DNA of 64,000 bases from Myotis daubentonii (taxonomy: Eukaryota; Chordata; Mammalia; Chiroptera; Vespertilionidae): contig NC_081841.1 in assembly GCF_963259705.1 (NCBI RefSeq), positions 93,653,059 to 93,717,058 on the forward strand, in the 5' to 3' direction. The notes beneath the pieces are model-generated. The model worked only from the letters and a program-made list of their open reading frames with translations. It was not told the origin of the DNA and did no database searches. Made by a program: the position numbers and the translations under genes. This document shows positions 23,328-36,388 of the stretch, piece after piece; positions within the stretch are counted from its first letter, which is position 1; each line of letters starts with the position of its first letter.

Positions 23328-24277
23328 GTGAGTAGCCGGGCGGGACGGGGCGGACCCAATGGGCGGGGTTGGTGGGAGAGCGGGGGCGGGAGGGGGTTTC
23401 CGGGAACTGCTCCCCCTCACCCGCTTCAGGCTGGATCTTGAGTTCCGGAGCTCAAAGATCCCGGCCCTTGCGGCTTCCCCAGCACTGCCTTTGAGGGGTG
23501 GAAATGGCCTGGTGGGTTCTCCAGCGTGGAATTGCTTTCCCGTTAGTTGCTTATTTTGCTTGCTGTGGTTTCTCCGCTTTCTTCCCTTCATCCTTTGAAA
23601 CTCAGTTTTGCTTTCTAATTGGAGTCATTGGGCTTCGGACCTGTTACTCAGCCTTTGCCTTAGGTGTACTTGCTAGTCCCACTTACCTAAAGCTGGGGGA
23701 TTCGACCCTCGGGTCTTGAATGGGCCTGGAAGGAACTGTCACTGCTTCCCTTCTTGGTGGACAGTCATTTAAAACTTGGGGACCGAGGATATGTTCTAAG
23801 CCTCTCGATTGTGAAGTTCTTAGATATTTCTTTTTCAGTGGACAGAAGTAATGACCTGGAATGTTTCAGCTGCAAGTTTTGTCTCCCTCGTTTGATTCTG
23901 GTATATGCATTATGTCTGCATGTATTTTTGTCTGTTTTGCTTTTATACATTTATTTAATGTGCAGCCCTCAAAGAGTGCAATCTCTTTGCCAAGAATATT
24001 CCATTAATCTCTTGTTAGAGTTGAAATTACTTAGTAACATGGCAAATGTACACTGTTTATGCCTTATGAGTTGACTGGGAAAATGGTAGAATCACATTTC
24101 AACAAATTGTTGGACTAAATATGTGAAACTACTCCATATGCAGAGATATCTGCCTAAATTTACTTTATAACCCTGTTTCCATATTTTCAAAAACTTACTT
24201 TATGTAATTAATACTTTCTTTTCATTTCCAGAATTTATTTCCAGATAAACTGGAGAGTTTATCAGTTAATTCAGTTA

Positions 24278-24497
24278 GATTTTTAAAAATATGTTTTTAT
24301 TGATTTTAGAGAGAGGAAGGGAGAGGGGTAGAAAGATAGAAACATCGATAAGGGAGAAACAGAGATCGCTGCCTCCTGCACACCCCCTACCAGGGATTGA
24401 GCCCACAACCCGGGCATGTGCCCTGACTGGGTATAGAACTAGTGACCTCTTGGCTCATGGTTGGATGCTCAACCACTGAGCCACATCAGCCAGGCTA
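24278..24497 (-). mobile_element. Ves SINE
   Basis: The tail 'aaaaatatgtttttattgat' is on the left and the tRNA-like head 'gagccacatcagccaggc' on the right. Confidence 0.9.
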
Positions 24498-24770
24498 ATT
24501 TATTAATTTTTAAAGTTTTTATTCAACAGAAACTAGTCTGTTAGTATGCGTTTTTTGGTTGTCCACTGTGGTTCTATCCCAGTTCATCATGTAACAGTGG
24601 TCATCTGAGATTTATTTATTTATTTTTGGTTCATACTTATAGCCCTCTATTCTAGGCTACATCAGAGAAAGTAGTTGCTGGTATTTGGTTTTAGCAAAAA
24701 TAATTTAGAAATACGAGAATGTGCTCTCTCTATATATTCAGTTTCCTGTCAACAATCTTCATTTTGTATC

Positions 24771-24776
24771 GTGTGT

Positions 24777-24808
<32 letters not shown>
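24771..24808. repeat. (GT)n microsatellite
   Basis: About 19 GT units with one interruption. Confidence 0.95.
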
Positions 24809-24914
24809 TCGTTCAGTTTGTATTGGCAGTCTTTCTTGTCTTGATTTCTCTGTAACAAACCTTTTAGTCACGCAAATACATGCCTTGCTCAAAGTCACAT
24901 GTTTTAAATCCTTC

Positions 24915-25045
24915 ACTATATTCTAAGCTCTCTATGGGCAGGGAGTTTTGTCTGTTTTGTTTATTATGGTATTGTCAGTCTAGAGAATGGAGCCTGGCAC
25001 ACTTAGTAGGCACTCAATAAGTATTTGTTGAATTAATAAAGGTGT
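24915..25045 (+). mobile_element. L2 LINE 3' end
   Basis: 'tctatgggcagggagttttg', then 'gagcctggcacacttagtag' and 'caataagtatttgttgaatt' form the L2 3' terminus. Confidence 0.85.
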
Positions 25046-25804
25046 TTGTGCTAGAGAGAGTCCTTTGCTCCCACTACTCTCCCTCCTCCATCACCTATAC
25101 ATCAGCATTTGCTATTGGGTCATTTGTATGTTTGTGAGGATTACAAAGACATTAATGAGTGTTTCATTTATGTGGTTTGTTATATCATTATCTCATTTCT
25201 TTGTAAGAAATGCTGTTTTCTCTGAAATCACCCTAACAATTTTGCTTGATTTCAGTAGAGTAGACTGATTTTTGTCAAAAGTACTGACCTTCTGCATTGT
25301 ACCCCTTGTATGCCATCATGATATTCCTTAATGCTACTGGGTTTGCTTACTTACTGTTGCTGTTTTTCTTCCTATAACAATATGAATGCTGACAACAAAG
25401 GCAGTTTAGTTTTTAAAAATACAGTCAACATTCTGCATGTGGATTTCTCTAGTAATTCATTAGTGTCTTTTAATAGAAGAGGCATCTAGATATTCCAGCT
25501 GTGCTTATGGGAGGAAATTAATGTTACTGTAAGCCAAACAATTGGGAAGGTTTTTAAAAACACAATGATCTTAAATGCAAATGACTTTTGCATTACCCAT
25601 CAGTTTAAATCACGGTTTATTATTTCTTTCCATTGAATGAGAGAATAAATTCTACTATATGAAGAAAGGGAATTGACTTAATTGAACACTTCTGCCTAGT
25701 TTCTCCCCGTGTGTTTTTGTTAGTATCCATGACTTTACTATGCCACCTGTGATCTGCAAATACACCTTCTGGGTGATATTGTGAGGAAATATACCCTGGG
25801 TTAT
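25046..25804. other. Intronic DNA, no gene recognised
   Basis: AT-rich intron sequence. No repeat family or exon is recognisable. Confidence 0.4.
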
Positions 25805-26613
25805 GGATAGTTTCACTGTAAACATCTTTGCCTCAGACATTTTTGTTATAGGCATTTCACAGCAAACATTTTCACCACACAACTAATTGGTAGTAAGGCA
25901 GTTTCACCATAAAGGATAAAATAGTTGACAGTTTGGTTTCATTTCTTCATTGATGAGTCATCTACCTCCAGCAGACAAATATTTAAGCTAGTTGTCAGTT
26001 TGGTTTCATTTCTCCATTAACATAGTTTTTGTTGCACTCCCATTTTTATATTATGTAGAGCTTAGCCAGATTGCATACTATACTCTAATTACAAAGTCCT
26101 CACAGTTCTTCTATTTTTATATTATATAAATCTTAGCCAAGTTGCATACTATACTAGAAAATTATAACATGTCAGTTATTTCATATTTTTCCATGAGCAC
26201 AGTCATCCCTCCACCTATGAAAACCAAGTTTACCAAGCTATGGCAAACATAAAAGAGGTGGCTACTAATTCATAACAGTCTTTAAGAGCATCATTAATTC
26301 TCTAGTTGGAAATTGATACCTCTCTTAAAGAAGGAGGAGATTTTAGTGATAAAAGAAGTGCAAATGCTGAATGAGGAGACAAATCAACAAGCAAGCAAAG
26401 TGCACTATGAACAAAAGACTTCAAAGACAACGTATTTTCATTTTTTGCAATAAAGTCTTTAATTTTGTTAATAATTTTTCATTTTCATTATGTCCTTTTG
26501 TAATGTATCTTTTATATTTTGTTTTTTAAAATCTTTTCCAGTGAAATTTTCTCTGGTTAATTAGTTGTGCTGCAAAAATGCTTGTGGCATAGATGTTTAC
26601 AATGAAACTACCG
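25805..26613. mobile_element. Degenerate DNA transposon with long terminal inverted repeats
   Basis: The left end (25805-25832: ggatagtttcactgtaaaca...) matches the reverse complement of the right end (26586-26613) at nearly every position over about 28 bp. A second matched block, CACAACTAATT, lies further in on both sides. Local duplications occur inside: 'cagtttggtttcatttct' occurs twice (about 25930 and 25998), and a 'tatattatrtaratcttagcca' segment also occurs twice (about 26045 and 26110). No intact transposase frame is visible. The superfamily is not identified. Confidence 0.65.
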
Positions 26614-27239
26614 GCCATGTGTACACTGACCCTCGCCATAGTAATGTTCAGAGGCAGCAGCCCCTTTAGGTGGAAAGTTTCCATGATATGACTTGAGTGT
26701 GGAAAATTACCCCTGATCTTGCAGCCTTTTCTTGGGGGAAAACCCCCAAACAAGATAACCAAGGAGCTACAAAAGCTTTATTTAAATACACAGTTTTATT
26801 TCTCAAGGAAGTCATGAGGTCAGTGGTGATTCTACCGAAGCCTGCCGCTGACCAGGCACCTGGAGGTAAACATCGTGTCCCTGCCAAGGCAGCCCAGGTT
26901 GCAGAAGCAGTGGGCACACTCAGTTCTGATACGAGCTCCTGGTCGTTCTCCACCCACCTGGTGAAGGTAGCCTTTGACTAATGTCCGCATTTAGGAAAAT
27001 GGCAAAATCTCTAGAAAGAAGATGGAAGGGTTGCCATCTACACACCTTGACTTTATCCTGCCTTTCTCTGTCTCCTTGTCATTCGTTGTCTTACCCTCTT
27101 TGCTGGGATTGAAATAATTAGACCAGTATCACATATGGGGGAGTTTCAGCTACTCTCTGTCACACTGAGTAAAAATGAAAAACAACAAACATCTGTTCAA
27201 GATTAAAAACTATCTATTACAATAATACGACCTTACTTT

Positions 27240-27402
27240 TTCTTTTTAGTTGTTCTTATTTATTATTTTTTAAAAATAAATCTTTATTGTTCATATTATT
27301 ACAGTTGTTCCCCCTTTTTTCCCCCCCGTAGCTCCCCTCCACCCAGTTCCCACCCCACCCTCTGCCCTTACCCCCCCACTGTCCTCATCCATAGGTGTAC
27401 GC
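27240..27402 (-). mobile_element. L1 3'UTR and poly(A) end of the composite element
   Basis: A G-rich minus-strand block (C-rich on plus, with 'ccccactgtcctcatccata') ends in an AATAAA signal (plus tttatt at 27283-27288) and an A-rich tail. It is related to but distinct from the L1 3'UTRs at 48150 and 58490. Confidence 0.7.
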
Positions 27403-27650
27403 TTTTTGTTGCCGGGTCAAAGGTCATACACATGGAAAATGTAGCTATTTCCATCCGCATTGTGTCCCTGTGTTCGGAAAGGTCTCTCACGACTTGTTCA
27501 CGCTCTACTGAGAAAGGGTACGGAGCCATGTAACGGCTTTTTAAAATAATGTATCCTCTTATGTTTAAAATGAGGATTTCGCTACCAAAAGTGAGGAGAC
27601 AGCAACACTACAGCTGGTTTGCGGGCCATTGCTGAAGCCATCTGGGCAGT
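27403..27650 (-). other. Unassigned module of the composite element
   Basis: The minus strand between VNTR and L1 tail has a short frame starting MAPYPFSVEREQVVRDLSEH (from about 27534) that runs about 50 codons into the G-rich tail. I do not recognise it. It could be L1 3'UTR of a subfamily unknown to me or a second captured transcript piece. Confidence 0.4.
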
Positions 27651-27670
27651 CCGCGCTGCTCCACCGGCTT

Positions 27671-28193
<523 letters not shown>

Positions 28194-28244
28194 GTCGCCG
28201 GCCCAGCTGGGTCCGGCTCCAGTTTCCTCCGAACCTGATTCTGC

Positions 28245-28857
28245 TTCTTGAGTGTGTCCCTTATGGGTGTGAGGAGTTGAAATCTGCAGTTTGTTGGGTT
28301 AGGCTGCAAAAGCGCAGGTGGTTCCTTTTGTGCCATGGCACAGCTTGGGTGGGGATGTAAATTGAGTAGGGTGGGGTCTCTGGGAATCACCAGGGTGGAG
28401 CAAAGAGCAATGGCGTCTCTGTGACTCCTCGCCTCTCTGTGACTCCGCGTCTCCGCATCCCCGAGTGCCGGTGAGCAGCTCCGCGAGAAAGCCACCCTCG
28501 CTCTCCGACCCACTGCAAGGCAGTCCGCCTCTCCCCATAGGGGTCTGGGACCTCAGAATCCCGCCCCAAACAAGCTCAGTGGATTCGAGAGCTTGTATCC
28601 TCTTCTGATTGAAAAAAAACGTGCATCCAGTTGCAGCCCGCCTGGCGCGCGACTCCGTACCTCTGCTCTTGGCGCCTCTGCACCTCCTACTCAGTCTCAG
28701 TGCACTTCTGTCTTTCCTTCCAGTTGTAGAACTTCCACTGGGCCAGCTTTCCCATGGTTCTGAATGATAGCTGTTTGTCTTATAGTTGGTAGTTTCAATG
28801 TTGTTGTGGGAGGCAGCGCGCACAGGTCTGTACCTTACGCCGCCATCTTGGTTCTCC
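28245..28857 (-). mobile_element. L1 5'UTR-like module of the composite element
   Basis: The minus strand starts with CCAAGATGGCGGCGTA, typical of L1 5' ends in laurasiatherians. It continues with CCCACAACAACATTGAAAC and a GTGGAAGTTCTACAACTGG segment, which I recognise as L1 5'UTR. The join to GOSR2 is somewhere between 28245 and 28194. Frames of 60-190 codons across this block are not genes. Confidence 0.7.
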
Positions 28858-29149
28858 ACGACCTTACTTTATACAAAGTGATAAGCTCTTCTAAAATCCC
28901 TTTGTACTTCTTAACTCGTACTATTAGAATAATCTGAGGGGTGAGCTAAGGGAGGGAAAATGATTTTTCTAAGAACACTCAGGTGAGTAAGCCATAGAAT
29001 TCTATCAGCTCCCATGTCCTCTTTCACCCCATTTCGTTGTGTGGTGGTTGCAGTGAGGACAGTGTATGCCCGAGTCATGCTTTACCTGCTGAGCCACCTT
29101 TTTCTCTGTTCGTTTATATTCACAGCTGCTTCCAGACTCCCTTGGCACT

Positions 29150-29650
29150 ATGATTCTATCTCCTTTTTCTGTTAAACTTCTCGAAAGAATAGTCTTACAT
29201 TTTTTATCGTTCTTACTCATACCTCAGCTCCTCCAACCCTACTTCTGCTCCTTACTTGCTAGGAGGTCACCAAGTACTTTTGAATCACTACATGTAGTGG
29301 CAACCTTTATGTCTTAAACCTCTTCTTTTTTTTTTTCCTGTAACATTAATGCCATTAGAGGTGTTTCCCATAGCTCCATTTTTTCTTTCCTGAGACTGTA
29401 CTCCTTTGGATTTCTTCTTTTTATGATTTATCATTGAATTATAATCTTGACTTAGCTGTACTGCCTTCTTTTACCCCTGAAATGTTCTACCTTAACCTTT
29501 TGTTGTTGTTCCTCTCAGCACATTGTTTTGTTGAGCTCCGTGGCTTCAGCTCTCACTCTGGTGAAAACGCCTGCCGAATGTGCACCTATAGTCGCGACCC
29601 CTCGAACTGGGGGATGGACAGTACTGGTGGCCCCCCTGACAGTTCAAAGT
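29150..29650 (+). mobile_element. L2 LINE reverse-transcriptase relic
   Basis: Plus-strand readings fit L2: 'KLLERIVLHFLS' (cf. the L2 KLLERVVYT... block) near 29170, a VTKYF segment (cf. VTNDLH), and 'cgtggcttcagctctcactc' near 29539, matching the region before YADD. It is heavily mutated. Confidence 0.55.
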
Positions 29651-29669
29651 TAGTATGTGTAAACCAGAC

Positions 29670-29800
29670 TCACTCAGTCAATGATTTATTATTTCACTCA
29701 GTCAACAAATATTTAGTAATGTATCTGGTACATAAAAAAAACACCATTCTAAACACTGGGGAGGGAGGTTACAAACGTGGATCAAATCAGAGCCTGCCTC
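29670..29800 (-). mobile_element. L2 LINE 3' end
   Basis: 'ttcactcagtcaacaaatat' through 'aaacactggggagggaggtt' is the reverse complement of the L2 3' terminus, opposite in orientation to the adjacent L2 piece. Confidence 0.7.
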
Positions 29801-30962
29801 TCGGGGGTCTTGTAATAAATATACTTTAGGGGGAAAGTGATACCAGAGGGTACCTGGCGGTGGGGGGGGGAGGGGGGCACTAGGAAGGTTTGCATTTGAG
29901 GTAGGTGTTCACCTTATAAAAGTAGTTGTATGGGAAGGTCAAAGGAAGCAAAATGACCAAAGCCCATGGAAGTGAAAGAGAATTGCAAGTACAGTTTGGA
30001 CAAAATGAAGGGAAGTGGAGAAGATGTGTATCTAATGATGTGTATCTGTTTGCTCATTAGAGAATGAGGATGGAGGGGTTGTGGGCAGTGGTAACTAACA
30101 TCTATGTAATATCTTCTGAGTCAGCTGGTGTGTTTTATAGACATACCCTTAGTCTAGGGGGAGGATATGTGTCTGGAAATGGAAGTTCTATAGAGAACTT
30201 AGTGTCTGTGCAGATGTGTTCTTAGTACCAACATATAATCAGGGGCTCACATACTAATACCTTTATCTTCTTGACATTCTTTGTAATTCTTCTAACACTG
30301 GAGTTAGTTCGGCTAAACTGAGAGTCAGTGTGACATGCCAGTGTTTGGTGGCTGGGGACAGTGCTAAACAAAGTATGCCCAAACTTAGGTTATCTTACAC
30401 TTCCGTGAGGTAGGAATTAATAAATTATTAGCCTCCTTTTTTAGTGACAATTCTAAGGGTCAAGGTTTGGTGAACTTTTTGGATAATGACAGAGACACAT
30501 TTTAAATTTAGAATTTTCTTGCTCCAAACACATACTCTTTCCAGTCTTACTTAGGATATACGATTTAAAGTAAGTAAAAAAGGACCTGTGAGGGGAGTCA
30601 CAGAGAGAGATGAAGGATTCCGAGCTAGAGAAAATCAGGATGTTTTTGTAACACCCATGTTTTTAGTACTTTTTTCTAGTGGCATAACACCTGAGCAGGA
30701 GTAGAGAAATAATGTGGCCTTCCCAGGATTGGCATGGCAGCACAGGGCCAAGGAGATAAGTCTGATAGTCTTTGGTATGAGGGAGGAGAACAGTTTGGGA
30801 TAAAGCTAGAGGCACATGTTTGCAATAGAGGTTGGAAGGAATGGGATGAGATGATATGTTCAGTGTGACCCACTGGGCCTAAAATGCTCAAGCAGAATGG
30901 TGAGGTGCTGATGCAACTTACTCTCTAAGAGTTACCTGCTTTTGAAATTGTGTTTGATGGCT
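29801..30962. other. Intronic DNA, no gene recognised
   Basis: Partly GA-rich intron sequence with a G-run at about 29862-29877. No exon, RNA gene or clear repeat. Confidence 0.4.
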
Positions 30963-32420
30963 CTCATTTGTTTATTGAGCATCTACTACATGCCAGCCAC
31001 TTCTAAGTCCCAGGGTTTACAGTGGTGAACAGAACAGACTAGACCCCAGCACTCATGGGTTTTCGGTCTGGGGTAGGGACGCAGACATTAAGTTAATAAT
31101 TACACAAATAACACTTAACTACAATTGTAGAAGCTCTAAAAGAAAAAAGAGCACCATGGGAATGTATAACGAGAAGAGCTGGTGCTAGGCTGGAAGATCA
31201 GGTAAAGCCACTTTTACAGAGATCTGAAGGATTGAACTAGAGTTACCCAGGTAAAGGTGGGATGGGAGGCAAAGAGGGCTATTCCAATAGCAGAAATAGT
31301 ATGCACAAAAACCCTGAGGTGGAAGGGAGTTTGGTGTTTGAGGAAAAGAGAGAAGCTATGTGTGGCTGGAACACAGTGAACCAGGAGACGAGGCCAGTAG
31401 TTAGGAAGTAGGCCATGCCTGGCTTTGTGGCATACATTTAGGATTATTCTTAAAGGAGTTGAAAACCATTAAAGGATTTTAAATAGGAAGTGACATGAAC
31501 ATGTTTGTTTTTAAAAAGACCATTCTGGTTGCTGTATAGAAAATGAGTTGTGTATTAGAGAGGGGTAGGCAGGATAATGGCCTCCCTATTCTATTCTAAT
31601 CCCTGGAAATGGAAATATGTTAGGTTACACAGCAAAGGGGAATTAAGATCTCTAACTAGCTGACCTTAGGATAGGATGGCTATTTTGGACTAATATAAGT
31701 GGGCTCAATGTAATCACAAGCGTTCTTACAAGTGGAATATGGAGGCAGAAGATGTGAGTTACAGGGAGATGTAACTATGGAAGAAGAGGCAGAGACAAGG
31801 TTGCTGGCTTTGGAGATGAAGTTGGTGGTGGTGGTGGTGGGGGGGGGGCGTGCATAAGGCAAGAAATATGGGTAGCTTCTAGTAGCTGGAAAAGCCAAGG
31901 AAATAGATTCCCCTGTACAACCTCCAGAAAGGAATTTAGCCCATATCAGGTTTCTACATACCTGTAAGATAATAAATTTGTGTTGCTTACGTTTGTTGTC
32001 ATTTGTTCCAGCAGCAATTGAAAACTTGACAGAAGTGCATCAGAAAGGCTGTTGGAAGACCACTTAAGAAGCTGTAGTATAGTCCTGGGTGGAGATGAAG
32101 GTACTTGGACTAGGTAGGTGGAAGTGGAGAGAGAACAAAGTGAATCAGTTCAAGCTGCACTTTGGTGAGTGTTAGCTTCCTGGCACAGGCCACCGAGAAG
32201 GAAATATTTTCATTGAGATGGGGTGATTGGAAAAAGGGGAGAGATGGTAGAGATAAAAAGTTTGGAGCCTATTATAGGTTTAATGTGCCTATGAGGCATT
32301 CAAGTAATAACGTCAGAGAGGCAATTGGACAGGTGAGTCTGGCAGCAGAGGAAGAGGCTAGGGTAGAAGTGCAGTTTGGGTCTCAGCCTTTAGAGATGGC
32401 TTTTGCAATCATGAGAGTAA
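30963..32420 (-). mobile_element. L2 LINE 3' part
   Basis: It shows the same reverse-complement L2 order as 1930-5460: 'ttgagcatctactacatgcc', 'agatctgaaggattgaac', 'ctgaggtggaaggga', 'aggaagtgacatgaacat', and ORF2 relics such as 'gcctatgaggcattcaagta' near 32288. A stretch about 31580-32020 may be an unrelated insertion. Decayed throughout. Confidence 0.7.
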
Positions 32421-33640
32421 CTGAGACCCCTAGGACAGTGTTTGTCACACTTTCTGCACTCATTCAGACCTCTGGTTTAAACGGTAAAGCAGTATTTTAA
32501 AAATTAATGATGTTTGTATTATCATTGAAAAAGGTGTATTTTTTGTAGCCTCTTACAAAGTGTGCAACTAGCTTGAAATATAGATTAGACCCAGCAGTTT
32601 GATTTTTTTTTTTAACCCAATATTTCTACTAAATTAGGAGACCTCATGCTATAATCAGAGATTGTCAAGATTTGCAACTGGTATTTGCTGGATGTCAGAT
32701 GGTATAGAATATCAAGATCAAATACAGACTGAGAAATTATGGGAAGATTTCTCCCTGAAGACCATTCCTAGAGCTCTATGAGTTGCCAAATCGACATGCT
32801 TATAATATTAAATAAGGTTTCAGCCAGCCTGAATGTTTGTAAGAAAGGAGGATAGATATTCTTAGTCATTCTTTGATTATTTTAGTCTCTGGAAAATACC
32901 TGTTCATGTTTTGTTATAACAGGTGGCTGTGTTCTATATATACTTACAATGATAATAATAAAGTCAGTCTCATTCTCTGGTGAGTAAAAAAAACCATCAG
33001 ATTCTGGGAAGAAATCATGCTCTAGCAGTTGAGCTGTTTGGTGACTTTGAAAAATCTGGTATCTATTAATCAGCATTAAAAATTGGGGTATTTTGACCTT
33101 GAAGTAGTAGGTTCATGTTATTTAAGATGCTGAATATATGTCAGCAATATTTAAGCAGGCCTCTAGAAATCAAGAAAGATTTTATTGGTATTATTAGCAT
33201 CATGAAGAAATGTTTTTGTCTTCTTCCTCCTTTCAGAAACTTGTCAGCACCTTTTTTCCTTTGACAGCCAGTAAACTTGAGTAGGAAGAGTAATTTTGCA
33301 AACACTGCCATTTTTTCCTTAGAGCTTCTGAGAGCACATACTCTGAGTGTGCTGACACTAATTTTCATTATTTCCTTCAACACACAGTTACAATTAGGAG
33401 CATATTATATACTTTTAACTGTTCCACGTTTGTAACATCTTTTAGTAATACAACACCTTTTTTGCTATTTGTGTAGCTTGTGCTCAGACAGTTTTGAATG
33501 TGTTGTACCTTTTTCAGCCTGTGTCACACAGCACACAAAAATAGTGTCTAAATGAAAACTGTCATTCCCCACAGTGAGTTCTCACTGATAGGCAGAACAA
33601 AGCAATATTGAGTACTTCTACCTCATTACATACTATATAT
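32421..33640. other. Intronic DNA, no gene recognised
   Basis: AT-rich intron sequence. No repeat family or exon identified. Confidence 0.4.
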
Positions 33641-33641
33641 A

Positions 33642-33765
33642 CAGGGTGGGGCAAAAGTAAGTTTACAGTTGTTTGTATGGAAAATAATACAATAATAAAT
33701 AATAATACAAGAATAAACTCTGTGTTTTGCATACTCACAACTGTAAACCTGCTTTTGCTCCACTG
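33642..33765. mobile_element. Mariner MITE
   Basis: A 124-bp element has terminal inverted repeats of about 29 bp. The left end is cagggtggggcaaaagtaag, and the right end reads CAGTGGAGCAAAAGCAGG in reverse complement. TA dinucleotides flank both ends (33640-33641 and 33766-33767). No transposase is left. Confidence 0.88.
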
Positions 33766-34746
33766 TATTTTCTTTGGTGAAGTGTCTACTTAAAAAAAAA
33801 AATTGAGCCATTTATCTTATAAAAAGCAAATAGCAAGATGATAAACCTAACCATATCAATAATTATACCATAATAAATGCTCTAAACACTCCAATTAGAA
33901 GGCAGAGTGTTAGACTGGATTAAAAAGCAATGCCCAACTATAAGTTGTGTCCAAGAAGCACACTTTGAATATAAAGACAAAATAGGATAAAAATAAATGG
34001 AAGGAGATGTACAGTGCTAACATTAGTCAAGAGAAGGCTTCAGTGGTATATTAGTGTTAAAGTAGATTTCAGATGTAATGATTTTGGGGTAATGAACACC
34101 ACTTCCTAATGATAAAGAGGCCAGTGAATTAGTAACAATCCTAAACATTTACACATCTAATAATAGAGCGTCAAAATTCATGAAGTAAAACTAATAGAAC
34201 TGTAAGAAGCAATAGACTAATTTCATTATGTTGGAGATTTAAATTCTCTATAATTGATAAAATAAGTAGATAGAAATGAGCAAGGATATAGCAAACTATT
34301 ACACTAATAGCAACAGTATTGACCAACTTGACTGAATTGACACTTATAAACCATTACAACCCAACAACAGCTAAATACACCTTTTTTTCAACTACGCAGA
34401 GAGCATTTAATAAGATAGGCCATATTCTGGGCCATAAAACAAGTCTCAGAAAGTTTAAAAGGAACCAAATCATAAAGTGTACTATCTGACCAAAATGGAA
34501 TTAAATTAGAAATCAATAGAAGAAAGACCTGTAAAATTCCCAAAATTTGGTAAATAAATAAAACACTTTAAAATAACCCATTGGTCAAAGAAATAAAAAA
34601 GGGAAATAGTATGAAACAACATATCAAATTTGTGCTATGCTTCTAAAACAGTACTTGAAATTTATAGCTAAACTAATGCTTACATTGAAAAAGAAAACGT
34701 GTCACAAATCAATGATTACAGCTTCTTCCTTAAGAAAGGAAAAAAA

Positions 34747-34972
34747 GCCCTAACCGGTTTGGCTCAGTGGATAGAGCATCAGCCTGCGGACTAAAGGGTC
34801 CCAGGTTTGATTTCAGTCAAGGGCATGTACTTTGGTTGCGGGCACATCCCCAGTAGGGGGTGTGCAAGAGGCAGCTGATCGATGTTTCTCTCTCATCGAT
34901 GTTTCTAGCTCTCTATCCCTCTCCCTTCCTCTCTGTAAAAAATCAATAAAATATATTTTTTTAAAAAGAAAG
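34747..34972 (+). mobile_element. Ves SINE
   Basis: The tRNA-like head 'gccctaaccggtttggctca' is followed by the diagnostic 'gatcgatgtttctctctcat' body and an 'aatcaataaaatatattttt' tail. It is well preserved, so relatively young. Confidence 0.95.
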
Positions 34973-35171
34973 TAAAAAAAGAAGAGAAAATTAAACTCAG
35001 GCAGGAGCAAGAAAATAAAGCTTAGAGTGGAAATTATTATGAAAAAATAACAGAGAAAATCAATAAAACCAAAAGCACTTTTTTTGCGGGAACATCAGTA
35101 CTATTGATAAACCAGAGAGATCAGGAGAAAAAGAATACAAATTACCAATATTAAGAATGAGATAGGTGACT

Positions 35172-35436
35172 CTGGCCAGGTAGCTCAGTTGGTTTAGAGC
35201 GTCGTCTCAATATTCCAAGTTGCAGTTTCAATGCCTGGTCAGGGCACATACAAGAAGCAACCATTGAATGCATGAATAAATGGAACAGCAAATCAGTGTT
35301 TTTCTCTCTTTTTCCCTCTTTCCCTTCCTTCCCCCTTTCCTCCCTCCCTCTTTCACTCTCTTCCTTCCTCCTTTCCCCTCTCACTCTCTTCCTCTCTCTC
35401 ACAAGTCAATAAATAAAATTTATTTTTAAAAAGGAA
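35172..35436 (+). mobile_element. Ves-type SINE with CT-rich tail
   Basis: The head 'tctggccaggtagctcagtt' is followed by a degraded box B and a long C/T-rich tract (35300-35400), ending 'aaataaaatttatttttaaa'. It is the same subtype as the copy at 19910. Confidence 0.85.
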
Positions 35437-35441
35437 TGAGC

Positions 35442-35640
35442 TCGGGCTGGTGTTTCTCAGTGGTTAGAGTGTTGGCCCACTCACCGAAGGGCATGTACCT
35501 GGGTTGGGTTCAATCTTCGGCCCTAGTTGGCACATGTAGGAGACAACCATTTGATGTGTCTCACTCACATTGATGTTTCCCTCTGTCTCTCTCCCCTTCC
35601 CTCCCTTCCATTCTCTCTAAAAATCAATGGAGAAAATATT
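35442..35640 (+). mobile_element. Ves-type SINE
   Basis: The head 'ctcgggctggtgtttctcag' leads to an 'aaaatcaatggagaaaatat' tail directly after the previous SINE, an example of tail-directed insertion. Confidence 0.82.
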
Positions 35641-35712
35641 CTCAGGTGAGGATTAACAAAAAAAAGAAAGGGAGGGAGGGAGGGAAAGAATGAGAGAGGT
35701 AATATCACTACA

Positions 35713-36375
35713 TCCTATATAATAAAAGCCTAATATGCAAATTGTCCCCTTGACTGGGAGTTAAACTGCTCACTATGACATGTGCTGACCACCAGGGGGT
35801 GGCACGGAACATGGGCGTCGGTGACGCGGCACTGGCAGTGGAGGTGCTGCCAGCCCCAATGGGCCCTGATGAGAGAGGGACTGTGGCAGGATGGTGGAGC
35901 AGGTGAGGGGTGGTGCCAGGTGGCCCAATCGCCCTGCCCATCACCCCATTGATGGCAACTAGCAACGGCAGCGGGGGGTGGGGCCACTGCCTGGCTCCCA
36001 GGCGCTGAGGGATCCAGGTGGGGGTCCAATCGCCCTGCAGACGGTGACCAGTGGCAGGGAGTGGGGCCGCTGCCCGGCTCCCAGATGCTGACGGAACTGG
36101 GTGGGGGCCCGATCGCCCCACCAATTGTCCCACAGACAGCAACCAGCGATGGCAGCAGGGAGCGGGGCTGCTGCCTGGCTCCCAGGCACTGAAGGAGCCG
36201 GGCAGGGGCCCAATGACTCAGGCAGAGGGGGCGCACAGTGGCTAGGGGCCCAGGTGCTGCCCGGGGTCTAGAGGTCAGCTGGGACCTGCCCTTCCATGTC
36301 AGATGCTCATGCTTTGATCGCCAGCCAGGCCTAGAGACCGCACCCGTGAATGAATTTCATGCACCTGACCTCTAG
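35713..36375 (+). mobile_element. HeliBat-type Helitron 1 of a head-to-tail array
   Basis: It starts TCCTATATAATAAAAGCC and ends 'catgcacctgacctctag'. The core carries 'tgaccaccagggggtggc' (35786-35803). The interior has about three tandem units of roughly 90-100 bp ('ggggccactgcctggctccc'). It is non-autonomous, and its frames of 80-170 codons are repeat artefacts. Confidence 0.9.
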
Positions 36376-36388
36376 TATTCTATTAACA

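Noticed and set aside
23058..23441. 127-codon frame extending PARP11 upstream
   Set aside because: It has no ATG before the exon 1 start and continues past the gtgagt donor. The open frame reflects the CpG island's low stop frequency.
34747..34820. tRNA-like sequence with box A/B
   Set aside because: It is the head of a Ves SINE; the same applies to the other Ves heads. No cloverleaf of a functional tRNA is present.
36051..36245. GC-rich open frames suggesting an exon
   Set aside because: They lie in tandem units inside a Helitron, with no splice sites or known domain.
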